Shown here: one piece after another, positions 53,492-64,000 of the stretch
Layout of the letters: every line of letters begins with the position of its first letter
Position numbering within the stretch: the first letter of the stretch is position 1
Assembly (NCBI RefSeq): GCF_052857255.1
Contig: NC_135505.1
Location: 22,058,269 to 22,122,268 of the forward strand
DNA: 64,000 nucleotides
Origin: Amblyomma americanum
Lineage: Eukaryota; Arthropoda; Arachnida; Ixodida; Ixodidae
Direction: 5' to 3'
Notes under the pieces: model-generated
What the model was told of the DNA's origin: nothing
The model's input: only the letters and a program-made list of their open reading frames with translations
The model's database searches: none
Position numbers and translations under genes: made by a program

Positions 53492-55675
53492 AGGGACATT
53501 GAGGAGAAATTGAAGTTGGCTTGAATCGATAGAATACTAGCTACTCATCACAAAAACGCCACTCTTACTGAAAACAAAGCTCTTGTAAGGTAGAAAATAG
53601 CAACAACCAAAATACAGGTATCTCCACCTCAGGCCAATCTCGCAAGTACAAGCATGGCGACGTCATAGGTGAAGAGACGCCACCTTGGAGGAATTTTCCT
53701 TCCTACATGGAACCGTGAATCTCTGAGGCTGACAAAGGAAGGTTGCGCGGTTCAATATTGAAGTAAGTTTTGTTTTATAACCGATAGTGCACTTTTATCA
53801 CACAAGGAAGGCAGACAAAAGACAACCTGATTGTTAGAAGCAAAGAAAATCGATGCTTGGCGGCGTCGCAGAGGGCCAGGAGAGTTTCGATTTGTTATGG
53901 CGCTTCGCGTCTATTAGCTTTGCGTGCCCCGTGGTTTTGTTTTTGACGCGCCTCGATTTACAAGTGCCAAACAGCAGAGGAACTCCAAGTGCCGCTTAAA
54001 GTGCTGGTTAACCTTTGAAGAAGCCTGTTAAGGCTTGTCAGATGATCGCCATGGTCGATGAAAAACTATGATGGCACGAAGGTCGGTGATCGTACAAGGC
54101 AGTTCGCAGTATAAAGAGCACTTGTGTCTTCGCACGCTCGCCCGGCGAAATATTCCCGGCTGTGCAAGTTAACCTCAAACTACTTAACGGAAATCTTTTG
54201 TTAGGGACGGGAGCCAAGGTACAACGCAGTTAAGAAAAAATTGCTAATGACTAGCGCTGTTAGGCCAGGATATACGTTTCGAAAGCGCGGAGATTTCTGC
54301 GTTGGAAGAGTGCATTCACTAGATGCGCCTTTATTGATAGATTTTCCATGAGAGTCGTGGCGGAGTTCTAGCGTCTCCGCCTTATATAGAAAAGGCCCTG
54401 GTTCGATTACGAGCCTCGGCGCAGGATTTTTTTTTATTCAGTGAGTGGGCGGGGGGTTTTAGTAGCTCCCACAGATTCCGCCACCGAATACGTTGGTTAG
54501 CGGTTAAGCACTGGCTCTGTTAAGGCGCATTTATGCTCCGGCGTAACGCGCGCGCGCTGCACGGCGTCGTCACGTCGGCCAAAGCGATACCCTTTATACT
54601 CCAACTGCGCTTGACCGCCGACGCGTTCGGCGGCTTTGCCGCACTCTTACCGCACTGGCGGAGACTTGGAGCATGTCTCTATTTCGTGCCTAGTGCGCCA
54701 GCCGTCTCCGGCCCCTCCAGACTGATTCGGCTCCGCGGCGAGGTGTGCGTTGTGAAGTAATTCAATAGCTTCGACAGTTGAGCGGAGCTGTTCTTTTCGA
54801 GCTCTCGGCTAATTTAATCCATTCACAGTGCACATCTGAAGGCACATGCAAGTGGGCGAGAGAGGCCGATCCAGTGGACCCGTTGGATCTAGCGGAAGCT
54901 GTTGAAGCGTCGGGCGCCGACTTTAGTTTCAAGCCGCCAACTTTAAACGCGACCGCCTTTGAGCACCCACCCGTTTTTTGTGGCAAAAAAATAAATTACT
55001 TGACCCTTCCGCGCCGTTCAAGAAATCACAATTCGTTGGCCCCAAAGCCCCGGCCAGCTTCCGATGGGTGCAACGCGCCGACCTTGTCCAGGCCCCTCGC
55101 GACTCCCCGCACTGGGGTTATGATATATAGTTTGCAACGTCTGCTCAATGAGGAAGGGGGAAACGACCCGCCGGCGCCTAACCTAACCGTGCTCCCTCAA
55201 AAGCATCGCACGCTCTGTGGGGCTGAGGTCGCTGAAATGCAGGCCGCAGTTTTTGCGAGAACTACGTCGTCGTGTTCGGGAACAGGATCCATCGTAACGC
55301 TGGCAAGACGCCGGTGCAAACGTAAACGAAGCGACGGTAGCGAACTCCGATAGATGCCTTCAACTTGCGGCGGCGGTAGCTTTCATTTCGGCAGCTGCTA
55401 GACCGCACCGCTAGCCACCAGAAATCCCGGAGTCTGCGTTTACGTCACGTTTCACGTCACTCTGTTCTACGACGTCATAAGAGTTCTCCGTGACGTCATA
55501 ACAGTTCTCGAGTTTGAATCGGAGCGGCGGAAAAAACTTTTTCAACTTCGAATCCAAATTTCTTTGAAATAAATGCATCTTTCGCTCCCGGACAAGCAGC
55601 AACAAAGCCATGAAATGCCGAACTATCAGATTTTGCTAACGAAAAAAATCTGACAGAGTTCTCCTCAGTGTCCCT
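53492..55675 (+). mobile_element. TTAA-flanked DNA transposon, non-autonomous
   Basis: Left end agggacattgaggagaa (53492) and right end ttctcctcagtgtccct (to 55675) are inverted repeats of about 17 bases with one mismatch. TTAA flanks both ends (53488-53491 and 55676-55679). Deleting the element plus one TTAA restores the 96-bp unit (cacc-TTAA-gaggttcc against cacctcaagaggttcc). TTAA duplication is typical of the piggyBac superfamily. No transposase is visible. The 191-residue frame at 54778-55353 has no DDD motif I can recognise. A SINE-like segment lies within. Confidence 0.9.
54345..54480 (+). mobile_element. tRNA-like SINE, family X copy 2
   Basis: gtggcggagttctagcg, then a B-box-like ggttcgattac (about 54393), a T-run and attcag, matching the order at 51375. 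Lies within the TTAA element, so it inserted later or was carried along. Confidence 0.5.
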
Positions 55676-55679
55676 TTAA

Positions 55680-57320
55680 GAGGTTCCCACCGGGCACCCA
55701 AGCACAGGAGAACGAGGGTGCCATGCATTGCCCTGGCGCCCTCTAAACACGGCGCACTTTATGCCGCGCCTCAAGAGGTTCCCGCGCCACACCCAAGCCC
55801 CAGAGAACGAGAGTGCTATCCACAGGCGCTGGCACCTTCTGCACAGGACGCAATGCATGCCGCGCCTCAAGAGGTTCCTTCAGGTTACCCAAGCCCAGGA
55901 GAACGAGAGGGTTATGCATGGCCGCCGGCACCCGGTGTAGAGGACGCGCACAGCACGCCGCTCCTCAAGAGGTTCCAGCAGTACACCCAAGGCCGGGAGA
56001 AAGAGGATGTTATGCATGGCCACCGGCACCTTCTGCCCAGGAGGCGCTGCATGCCGCGCCTCAAGAGGTTCCCGCAGCACATCGAACCCCAGGCAAACGA
56101 AGGTGTCATGCATGGCCGCCGGCACACGCTGTACAGGACGCACTGCATGCTGCGCCTCAAGAGGTTCTCCCAGCACACCGAAGCCAAGGAGAACGAGAAT
56201 CTCCTGCATGGCGGCCGGCACCATCTTTACAAGATGCACCGTATGCCATACCTTAAGAGGTGCTCGCCGCAATACCGAAGCCCAGGAGAACGAGAGTATC
56301 ATGCATGGCCGCCGACACTCTCTGCACAGGACGAACTGCATACAGCGCCTCAAGAGGTTCTCGGAGCACACCCTAGCCCAGGAGAATGAGGGTGTCATGC
56401 ATGGCGCCACCACCTTCCGCGCTGGACGCACGGCATGCCGCAGCTCAAGAGGTTCCCGCAGCACACCGAAGCCCAGGAGAAAAGGGTGTCGTGCATGGCA
56501 TCAGGCAGCCTCTGTACAAAACGCACTGTATGCCGCGCCTAAAGAGGTTTCCGCAGCACACCTAAGTCTAGTAGAACGAGGGTGTCTTGCATGGCCGCTG
56601 GCACCGTCCGCGCAGAACGCAGTGCATCCCGTGGCTCAAGAGGTTCCCGCACCACACCCAAGCCCAGGAGAACGAGGGTGATATGCATGACCGCCGGCAC
56701 CCGCTGCACAGGACGAGTTGCATGCCGCGCCTCAAGATGTTCCTGAAGCAAACTGAAGCCCAGGGGAACGATGGCATCTTGCATGACCGCTGGCACCCTG
56801 TGCAGAGGCCGCACAGGGTGCCGCACCTCAACAGGTTCCTGCAGTACACACAAGCCCAGGACAACGAGGGTGTTATGCATGGCTGCCGGCACCTTTTGCA
56901 GAGGACGCATTGCATGTCGCGCTTCAAGAGATTCCCACAACACACCAAATTCCAGGGGGACGAGGGTGTAATGCATTGCCTTGGCGCCACCTGCACTCGA
57001 CGCACTTTATGCCGCGCCTCAAGATGTTCCCGCACCACAGCCAAGCCCCAGAGAACTAGTGTGCTATGCATGGCCTCCGGCATCCGCTGCACAGGACGCT
57101 CTGCATGCCACGCCTCAAGAGGTTCCCGAAGCACACTGAAGCCCCGAGAACGAGGGTGTCATGCATGGCCGCTGGAACACTGTGTAGAGGACGCAGAGCA
57201 TGTCGCGCATCAAGTGGTTGCCGCAGCACTCCCAAGTCTAGGATAACGAGGGCGTCATGCACGGCTCCCGTCACGCTCTACACAAGACTCACTGCATGCC
57301 GTGCCTCAAGAGGTTCTCGA
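55680..57320 (+). repeat. 96-bp array, block 2
   Basis: Continuation of block 1 after the TTAA transposon, about 17 units. Units drift by one or two bases, so open frames switch: 55718-56389, 56007-56681 and 56587-57246 are successive open stretches. Minus-strand frames are also open for over 100 residues. Block 2 ends at a short hairpin (57324-57352). Confidence 0.9.
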
Positions 57321-57359
57321 CGCCGACTTGATCATAGAATGTGATCAAGTCGACTTAAA

Positions 57360-59790
57360 CCCATGTAAACGAGTGTTATGCATGGCCGCCAGCACCCCCT
57401 GCCCCGGACTCACTGCATGCCGCACCTCAAAAGGTTCCCGGAGCACACCCTAGCGCAGGAGAACGAGTGTCATGCACGGCCACCCGCACCCTCCACACAG
57501 AGCGCACTGCATGCCGCCGCTCAAGAGGTTCCCGCAGCACACCGAAGCCCATTAGAAAAAGGGTGTCATGCATGGCATCAGGCAGGCTCTGTACAAAACG
57601 GACTGCATGCCGCGCCTCAAAGGGTTCCCGCCGCACACCCAAGCTCAGGAGAACTAGAATCTCATGCATGGCCGCTGGCACCCTCTGCACAGGACGCCAT
57701 GCCATGCCTCAAGTTGTTCCCGCCGTGCACCCACACCCAGGAGAACGAGAGGGTTATGCATGGATGCCAGCCCTGTGTGCAAATTGCGCACCGCATGCAG
57801 AACCTTAAGATGTTCCCGGAGCACACGTAAGCCCAGGAAAACGAGTGTCATGGATGGCCGCCGGCACCCTTCACACCGGACGCACTGCATGCCGCACCTC
57901 AAGATGTTCCCGCACCACACCTAAGCCCCTGTGAACGAGAGTGCTGTGCATTGCCGCCCGCACTTGCTGCACAGGACGCCCTGCATGCCGCGACTCAAGA
58001 GGTTCCCGCAGCACACCCAAGCCTAGGAAAACGAGTGTCATACATCGACACCGGCAACCTCAGCACAGGATGCACTGCATGCCGCGCCTCAAGAGGTTCA
58101 TGCAGAACACTGAAGCCAAGGAGAACGAGGGTGTCATGCATGGCCACTGGCACCCTCTGCACAGGGCACACTTCATGCCGCGCCTCAAGAGGTTCCCGCA
58201 GCACTTCCGAGCTTGTGAAAACGAGGGTGACATGCATGGCCGCCAGGATCCTCTGCGCAGGAGGCACGGCTTGCCGTGACTCAAGAGGTTCCCACACCAC
58301 ACCTAAGCCCCGGAGAACGAGAGTGCTATGATTGGCTGCCGGCACCCGCTGCACAGGACGCATTGCATGCCGCGCCTCCTGAGGTTTCCGAAGCACACTG
58401 AAGCCCCGAAAAACGATGGTGTCATGCATGGCTGCCGGCACACTGTGCAGAGGACACACAGCATGCCGCGCCTCATGAGGTTCCCACAGGACACCAAAGC
58501 CCAGGATAACGAGGGTGTCATGCATGGCCGCCAGCATCCTCTGCGCAAAAAGCACAGCATGGCTCGCCTCAAGAGGTTCCCGCAGCACACCCAAGATTAG
58601 GAGAACAAGTGGCAAGTATGGCCGCCAGTACCATCTGCCCAGGAATCACTGCATGGCTCGCCTCAAGAGGTTCCCGCAGCACAAACAAACCCGGAGAACG
58701 AGTGTTATGCACAGCCGCCGGCACCCTATGCACAGGACACACTGCATGGCTTGCCTCAAAAGGTTTGCGCACAACACCCAAGCTCAGGAGAACGAAGGTG
58801 TCATGCATTCCCGCCGGCACCCTCTGCACAGGAGTCATTGCGTGGCTAGCCTCAAGAGGTTTCCGCAGTACAGCCAAGCCCATGAGAACGATTGTTATGC
58901 GTGGCCGCCGGCACCCTATGCACAGGACACACTGCATGCCTTGCCTCAAGAGGTTACCGCTCCACACCCAAGTCCAGGAGAACGAGAGTGCTATCCATAG
59001 GCGCTGGCACCTTCTGCACAGGACGCAATGCATGCCGCGCCTCAAGAGGTTCCTTCAGCTTACCCAAGCCCAGGAGAACGAGACGGTTATGCATGGCCGC
59101 CGGCACCCTCTGCACAGAACGCGCTGTATGCCGTTCCTCAAGAGGTTTCCGCAGCACACCCAAGCCTAGGAAAACTAGTGTCATACATGGCCGCCGGCAC
59201 CCTCTGCACAGGACGCACCGCAGGCCGTGCTTCAAGAGGTTCTTGCAGCACACCCAAGCTCAGGAGAACGATTGTCATGCATGGCCGCTGGCACTCTCTG
59301 CGCAAGAGGCACTGCATGGCTTGCCTCTAGAGGTTCCAGCAGCACACATAAGCCCAGGAGAACGAGTGTCATGCATGACCGTTGGCACCCTCTGCACTGG
59401 AGTCACGGCATGGCTCACCTCAAGAGGTTCCCGCAGCACACCCAAGCTCAGGAGAAAGGGTGTCATGCACGGCTTGCGGCACCCTCTGCACAGGAGTCAC
59501 TGCATGGCTCACCTCAAGATGTTCCCGCAGCGCACCCTCCACAGGAGAATGAGAGTTAAGCATGGTCGCCAGCACCTTCTGTACAGGACGCACTGCATGC
59601 CGCACGTGAAGAGGTTCCCGCATCACACCCATGCCCAGGAGAACGAAGGTGCTATGCATTGTCATCGGCACCTCTGCACAGGAGGCACTACATGGCTCCT
59701 TTCAACAGGTTCTCACAGCACACGTAATCCCCGGAGAAGAAGAGTGTCATGCATGGCTGCTAGGACCCTCTGCATAGGACGCACTGTGGG
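57360..59790 (+). repeat. 96-bp array, block 3
   Basis: About 25 units, more diverged than block 1. Many carry atggctcgcctcaag or atggctcacctcaag, others catgccgcgcctcaag, indicating at least two subfamilies of unit. A near-identical stretch is shared with block 2 (acgagagtgctatccacagg near 55807 and ..ccatagg near 58982, followed by cgctggcaccttctgcacag), so a higher-order duplication of several units is likely. The final open frame runs out of the array to 59905 (ending VTTNEDGDV). Confidence 0.9.
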
Positions 59791-60164
59791 AGGGGCTTAT
59801 GTAGCTTCAAGGATAACACGCGCCATGCGCGTACGCTTTAAACATATTCCGCTGAAAAATATGCAACCCTATGCAGTGACTACCAACGAAGATGGTGATG
59901 TATAGGCACCTACAAAATAATAGGTATTATAAATGTGCGTTAGCTGTAAATGCGACATGCTGGAGAAAAAGACGAACTTACGATGAATAGCAAAGTAAAG
60001 GCCTGATATTTTCAATATCCTGTCGTCTTCTTTCTTTGTCCCTCGTCTACGCGCTGTTATTCCCAGCAGCCTGATATTTTCTTCAGCGGAACGGGAGCAA
60101 TTCCAGACGACTTAATTGTATGTTGCAGCTCAACTCCGTAGAGAGCACTCAGCATCCATGCCAC
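59791..60164. other. Array flank, no recognised gene
   Basis: The array frame continues for about 38 codons to 59905. The remainder is short unassigned sequence, with a partial repeat of cctgatattttc (60002 and 60070). Confidence 0.4.
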
Positions 60165-60455
60165 GTTTACAGGCATGAGCAAAAACTTGGAACCATGTAC
60201 GCGGTCCTATAACAGCATGTAGTTTCCTGAATGGCCGTGTTGTAGGCAAGCGTCACATAAGGGAGGATCTCGTCCCAAGTCTTGTGCCGTACGTTGACGT
60301 ACATTGCGAGCATGTCCGCCAAGGTTTTATTGAGGCGCTCCTTGAGCCCGTTTGACTGCGGGTTGTATGCAGTAGTCTTGCGGTGGGTCGTGTGACTCAG
60401 CTGGAACAGCTCGCGCATGAGCTGCGCTGTAAACGCGGTACCCTTATCGGTGATA
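60165..60455 (-). pseudogene. Gypsy-type integrase fragment
   Basis: Minus-strand fragment of the integrase catalytic core: DKGTAFTAQLMRELFQLSH, containing the second catalytic Asp region; HRKTTAYNPQSNGLKERLNK with the catalytic Glu (about 60380-60330); then KTWDEILPYVTLAYNTAIQE. After a short frame problem it ends near 60165. The first catalytic Asp is missing, because the fragment starts at a junction with a LINE at about 60455. It is unlike the Gypsy gag and RT at 28 kb in context, and the two may or may not be from one family. Confidence 0.85.
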
Positions 60456-61560
60456 TTTGTGGCTGATTTGGCTTTGTCGGGTTCAATGAGACTGCAGAGG
60501 ATGGACCAGATTTCAGCAGCACTGAGGGCTCCTTTCTAGGCGGCGCAGAACTGTACCCCATTTTTTGTGCAAGTTGGGCGGAATATTGCTGAGTTTCCTC
60601 CATGATGGATGCAATGCGCAGGCGGAGTTGTTCATTAAGTCTCTGCTGTTTCCAATGTCATGTGAGCTTTTTTCTGGTCCCCCACAACTGCAGATGATGT
60701 CGATCGACTTCCGGAGTGGAGGCCGTGAGTTTTATGGTTTGAATAGCGGAAACATGAGTATTTCGTATGTGTCGTTTCCACTCTAGTATGCTCGTGATCC
60801 TTCCTTCGAGTGGGAGGAATTTACTAAACGCTTCCAAAATAGCGATATTCGAATCTCCAATGAAACGTCTGAGCTTGGGAGCGCAAATTGCTGTACTCAG
60901 GATGTAATGAACACTGCCTACGGTCTCACCGAGGTTTGTCCATGTGACGTTAGTAGCGTTCTTTGTAAAATATCTGGAGTGCGGTCCTTACATACGCTGT
61001 TGCCGATACTGGTAGGTGTCGTAAAGCCTGTGGTGCTAGCCTGAGGCGTTCCCTGTCGGCTGCTACCAACAGGGAGGTGCCTTTTCTGGTGTCCTTTTTA
61101 TACCCCCAGTCTGTATGGGGCGAGTCCAGGTCGTCTAAAACTACAAGGTGGTTGTTGCATGCTATTCGAGGACATTCCTGGAGTATGTTTCCAAACTGTT
61201 CTTGTCGCGCACGAGGTGGCCTATATAGGTTCAATATAAACGTGCTGTTTCCCCCGTTTTTGTGGGAGTACTTCCAGAAATATATGGTTGATACCGGTAA
61301 CTGAAGTGGAATGGGCCACAGAGGCTATGGATTTTGATCCATACACAGCGACGCGTGGTGAATGCGGGTTAAAAATTCTGTTGTAGCCTCTTAGGGTGGC
61401 GGATCGCGTTACTTCTTGAAGGCAGATGACGTCGGGTGGAGTAGGGAAGGTCTGAATGAATAGTTCAGCGAGGGTCCTTTTTAGGGAACAAGCGACAGCT
61501 ATACAGCCATATAATTTGGGATGTCTCGAGAGGTATTAGTAGTTGCTGCCATCGAGGCTG
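60456..61560 (-). pseudogene. LINE ORF2 endonuclease and linker
   Basis: Minus-strand EN of a LINE. It has DVICLQEVTRSATLRG (catalytic Glu, about 61430), VYIEPI, NLYRPPRARQEQFGNIL (61234-61185), HLVVLDDLDSPHTDWGYK, where the usual GDFNAPH has become DDLDSPH, TWTNLGETVGSVHYILST (SDH appears as SVH), then the linker with LNEQLRLRIASIMEETQQYS, AQLAQK, and in another frame IWSILCSLIEPDKAKSATNI. It ends at about 60455 and passes directly into a Gypsy integrase. Two of the three catalytic motifs are mutated. Confidence 0.7.
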
Positions 61561-61699
61561 CTTTCTGCGTCATTGACGTTGTTTATGTTGTCGATGCGCC
61601 TGTATACTTTGGCTCTTTAGTTGTTTATGTCGTCCACTCTCTTGCGTGGGCCCTGTTCCAGAACGCGGACGCTGCGTCGGAGCTCAGCTATGGCCTGCT

Positions 61700-63350
61700 C
61701 TAGCTCTGAACTGTCTGCCTCTGAGCTTGCATCTGGGGGACAAACTGCTGTTGCTGGGTGATGAACGTTTGAATTGCAGCTCGTAAGGTTGCAAGACTAG
61801 GGGGTTCTGTCAGGGATGCCACTACTTGCGCGTTGGGTCTTACTTTCCTTGTTTTTATCGTTGGTGTTTGTTTTTGTGCTGACTGCACGGGTTGTCGTTG
61901 TGCTTCTACGCTCTGAAGGCGTCGATTTAGGTAATTGACTTGTTCTCTAAGGTATGTGTGGTCCTCTTCTTGTTGGGAATATTCAGGGCGGGCGTTTGAG
62001 GGTTGAGAGACGCGTGAAGATTGCCAGCTCATCTGGTCATTGATGTCAGATGGCGCCTTTTTCGTTGGTTTCATGTGGTTTTACTTCAAGGTAGACGTTG
62101 ACGGGATGGAGTACCGGTCCTCTGGATGGTGTAGGCCCGCCCTGGATCTCGAGTGGTAGCGTGATCTCGACAGGGAGCGCGGATGAGGTTCGATGATCCG
62201 AGCGGAACCACCTGACTCGTAAGTTGGGTGGATTGTCGGCTCTGCTTAGATATTGAGATGATTTGGTATGCCCTGATGGATTCTACTGCTTTCCTTACAA
62301 GTTCCCCGTTTTATTGGGGAGGACGGGATTCTTTTGGCCGCGCCCAGTGTCGAGCTTAAGGCGTCTTTGGCACTCCTGGGACCCCGTGTTGTGGGCCTCT
62401 CCGCAGGCTGCGCATCGTGGTGAGCAGGTATGAAGTTCATCTGGATCCCTCGTGCCACATTTGCGGCCTATCTTGATTTCTGGTGTTGGGCACATGTCAG
62501 ACCGGTGTCCGTTGCTTTGGCACACCTGGAAGACTTGTCGAGTGGGTTTGTAGGGCTAGCATGTCGTTTCTCTCACGTAGTAATAGACCAAACAGGGAGG
62601 TTTCTGCGAGCTGAACGTGATGACCGCTCCCGTTGATTTGCCGAGCATGAGGGCTTGCAGGATTTCAACTGCTTGTGTTCGAACTCTGACATGGGACATG
62701 AGCTCGTAAGCGGGGGTGTTGGGCCCCAGTCCGTGTATGACTCCTCACGACACTCCGTCAGGTGGCGCTACGTATGTGTTGACGGGGTATTTCACGTTTT
62801 CAAGCGTGACCTGGGTGATGTTACTTAGTAGTTCAGCTACCACTTGGTGAGAGATGCTAATTATAATGATGCTAGAGCCCTGCCCTACACGAGCCAGGAG
62901 CTTAGAATCTCTACTTTATTTTCACAGGCTTGAAATAAAGCTCGCAATACTTGATGGTTGGTAAACGTCTTGACCAGGAGGCCTTTCTTCAGCTGCATTA
63001 CGATTTTGAAGTCGCTCTTCGGAAGAGGGATAAGCTTCGTCGTTTTATAGACGGCGAGTTTGGCTTCTTCTTGATGAGCGAAGGTGGAGTAGGCGCGAGA
63101 GGGGAACCCTCAACCACCACTTGCTGACCTTTAGCGAGGCGCCATTTCGTGCGCTTGTAGAGGTTTAGTGTCCAGTTGGAGTAAGGGTCCTCCGGCGGCG
63201 TCCCCAGCGTTTGTCCCTCCTCCTTCGAGCGTTGCTCGGAAAGTCCGGGTGGAATGTTCTGGACTTCCATTTCGACTGAGTCTTAATTTCTTCCGGCAGC
63301 GGCAGGTAGCGAGCATAGCCCGCTTGGACCCGGCTGGCAAGCGATGCAGT
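61700..63350 (-). pseudogene. LINE ORF1 with zinc knuckles
   Basis: Gag-like ORF1 on the minus strand. N-terminal basic segments at 63340-62998 (for example NLYKRTKWRLAKGQQVV) lead to KIVMQLKKGLLVKTFTNHQV, several frame breaks, and VCQSNGHRSDMCPTP (first knuckle, about 62530). CGTRDPDELHTCSPRCAACG then provides further Cys/His sets, followed by EAHNTGSQECQRRLK. A separate frame (62074-61700) adds a coiled coil, YLREQVNYLNRRLQSVEAQ, near the C-terminus. Multiple frameshifts and a stop are present. Followed by ORF2 endonuclease. Confidence 0.75.
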
Positions 63351-63750
63351 TATTCATGAATTCTGCGTTGACATGACGCGCGGCCACGCCGTGCAGCGCC
63401 TGAGCGGCGTTAGGCTTAGCGCATTGGCGCCGCCTCGCATATCTTCAAAGGCAGCTCGTGCAAAAATAAGGAGCACTTACGGCCAACGAAGTTCTCGAAC
63501 AGGTCCAGGAGGTGGTTAGCCCAGCCTGAAGTGAAGACTTCTGGAGCTTGGAAGAGGGAATTCAGCAAAAAGGCAGAAAGTTGACGTAGCCCATATGGAG
63601 CGCGTCCACTCCGCTCGGCTCCTCATCGTTTTTTACATAAATAACAAACAATAGGTCACGAAAACGCACTAATAACAAGTTCGCTGTCAGCCGTGCCTGC
63701 ATTCTTGCAAATTCCTCACGATTAAAGCACAGGTTTTAACTCAGCAGCAT
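63351..63750. other. No recognised feature
   Basis: Probably 5' UTR of the minus-strand LINE in its first part (GC-rich). No further signature was seen. Confidence 0.35.
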
Positions 63751-63756
63751 GGCATC

Positions 63757-64000
63757 TATGACGTGCACTGACATCGCACAGCACACGGGCGCCTTTGCCT
63801 TTCTCCGCCATCGAAACATGGCGGTGGCCGTGTTTCGATGGAGGCGAAACGCAAAGGAACCCGTGGGCTGTGCGATGTCAGTGCACGTTAGAGGTTCCCA
63901 GGTGGTTGAAACTATTCCGGAGCCCTCCACTACGGCACCACTCTCTTCCTTTCCTATCTCAGTCTCTTCCTTATTCCTTCCCTTATGGCGCGGTTCAGGT
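63757..64000 (+). mobile_element. Ruka-like SINE body in fold-back arrangement
   Basis: The right part (63826 to window end) is a SINE body in plus orientation: gtttcgatggaggcgaaac, gatgtcagtgcacgtta, ccggagccctccactacggc, and cttatggcgcggttcaggt at the edge. The left part (63757-63822) is its near complement, beginning cgtgcactgacatcgcacag. Left and right arms pair over about 65 bases around a loop of a few bases (near 63823-63826). The tRNA-like head is missing. The 3' limit lies outside the window. Confidence 0.8.

Noticed and set aside
54778..55353. piggyBac-type transposase within the TTAA element
   Set aside because: The 191-residue frame has no catalytic DDD signature or Cys-rich C-terminus that I can see. 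It is far too short.
52140..59790. CRISPR array
   Set aside because: The units are contiguous, with no unique spacers, and diverge gradually. The context is eukaryotic with C2H2 fingers at the edge.

Overview
This window looks like repeat-rich nuclear DNA of an arthropod, most likely a hard tick (Ixodidae). The strongest pointers are several tRNA-derived SINEs that resemble the tick Ruka family, an RTE-type LINE ending in a (TCA)n tail, and Penelope-like elements with a GIY-YIG domain. The tick assignment rests on recalled family resemblance, not on a search. I found no intact single-copy host gene. The nearest to one is a zinc-finger exon with a plausible splice acceptor at about 51.82 kb.

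Layout. 0-0.7 kb: end of a LINE ORF1 on the minus strand. 1.1-12.2 kb: an old plus-strand LINE with gag-like ORF1, endonuclease, reverse transcriptase (RT) and RNase H, split inside RNase H by 5.6 kb that holds an RTE (minus), an L2/CR1-like LINE (plus) and a tRNA-like SINE. 12.5-12.8 kb: a Ruka-like SINE with an exact 14-bp target duplication. 14.5-14.9 kb: a LINE endonuclease fragment. 17-20.9 kb: two head-to-tail copies of one LINE 3' half, the second split by a 236-bp TA-flanked MITE. 23-29 kb: a Penelope scrap, another SINE and a rearranged Gypsy-type element. 30-33.5 kb: a nearly intact Penelope-like element with an upstream truncated tandem copy, carrying a palindromic insertion.

34.4-45.6 kb: a minus-strand LINE whose ORF1 is split from ORF2 by a full-length L2-like LINE (38.6-43.5 kb), itself interrupted by a second L2-like fragment. 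ORF1 is also cut by a 399-bp chimeric insertion. 47.3-50.4 kb: a LINE whose RNase H segment has been amplified into a 373-bp tandem array. 51.8-59.8 kb: degenerate C2H2 fingers that run into roughly 56 units of a 96-bp repeat, split by a 2.2-kb TTAA-flanked DNA transposon. 60.2-63.4 kb: LINE ORF1 and endonuclease joined to a Gypsy integrase scrap. 63.7 kb to the end: a fold-back SINE.

Almost everything is dead or dying. Stops and frameshifts are general, and two RTs have lost catalytic aspartates. The interest lies in the insertion architecture. Empty sites can be read from neighbouring copies, three fold-back insertions recur, 3' stem-loops recur in three L2-like elements, and two coding segments (RNase H and zinc finger) have turned into satellites. 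I saw no RNA genes, CRISPR arrays or operons.
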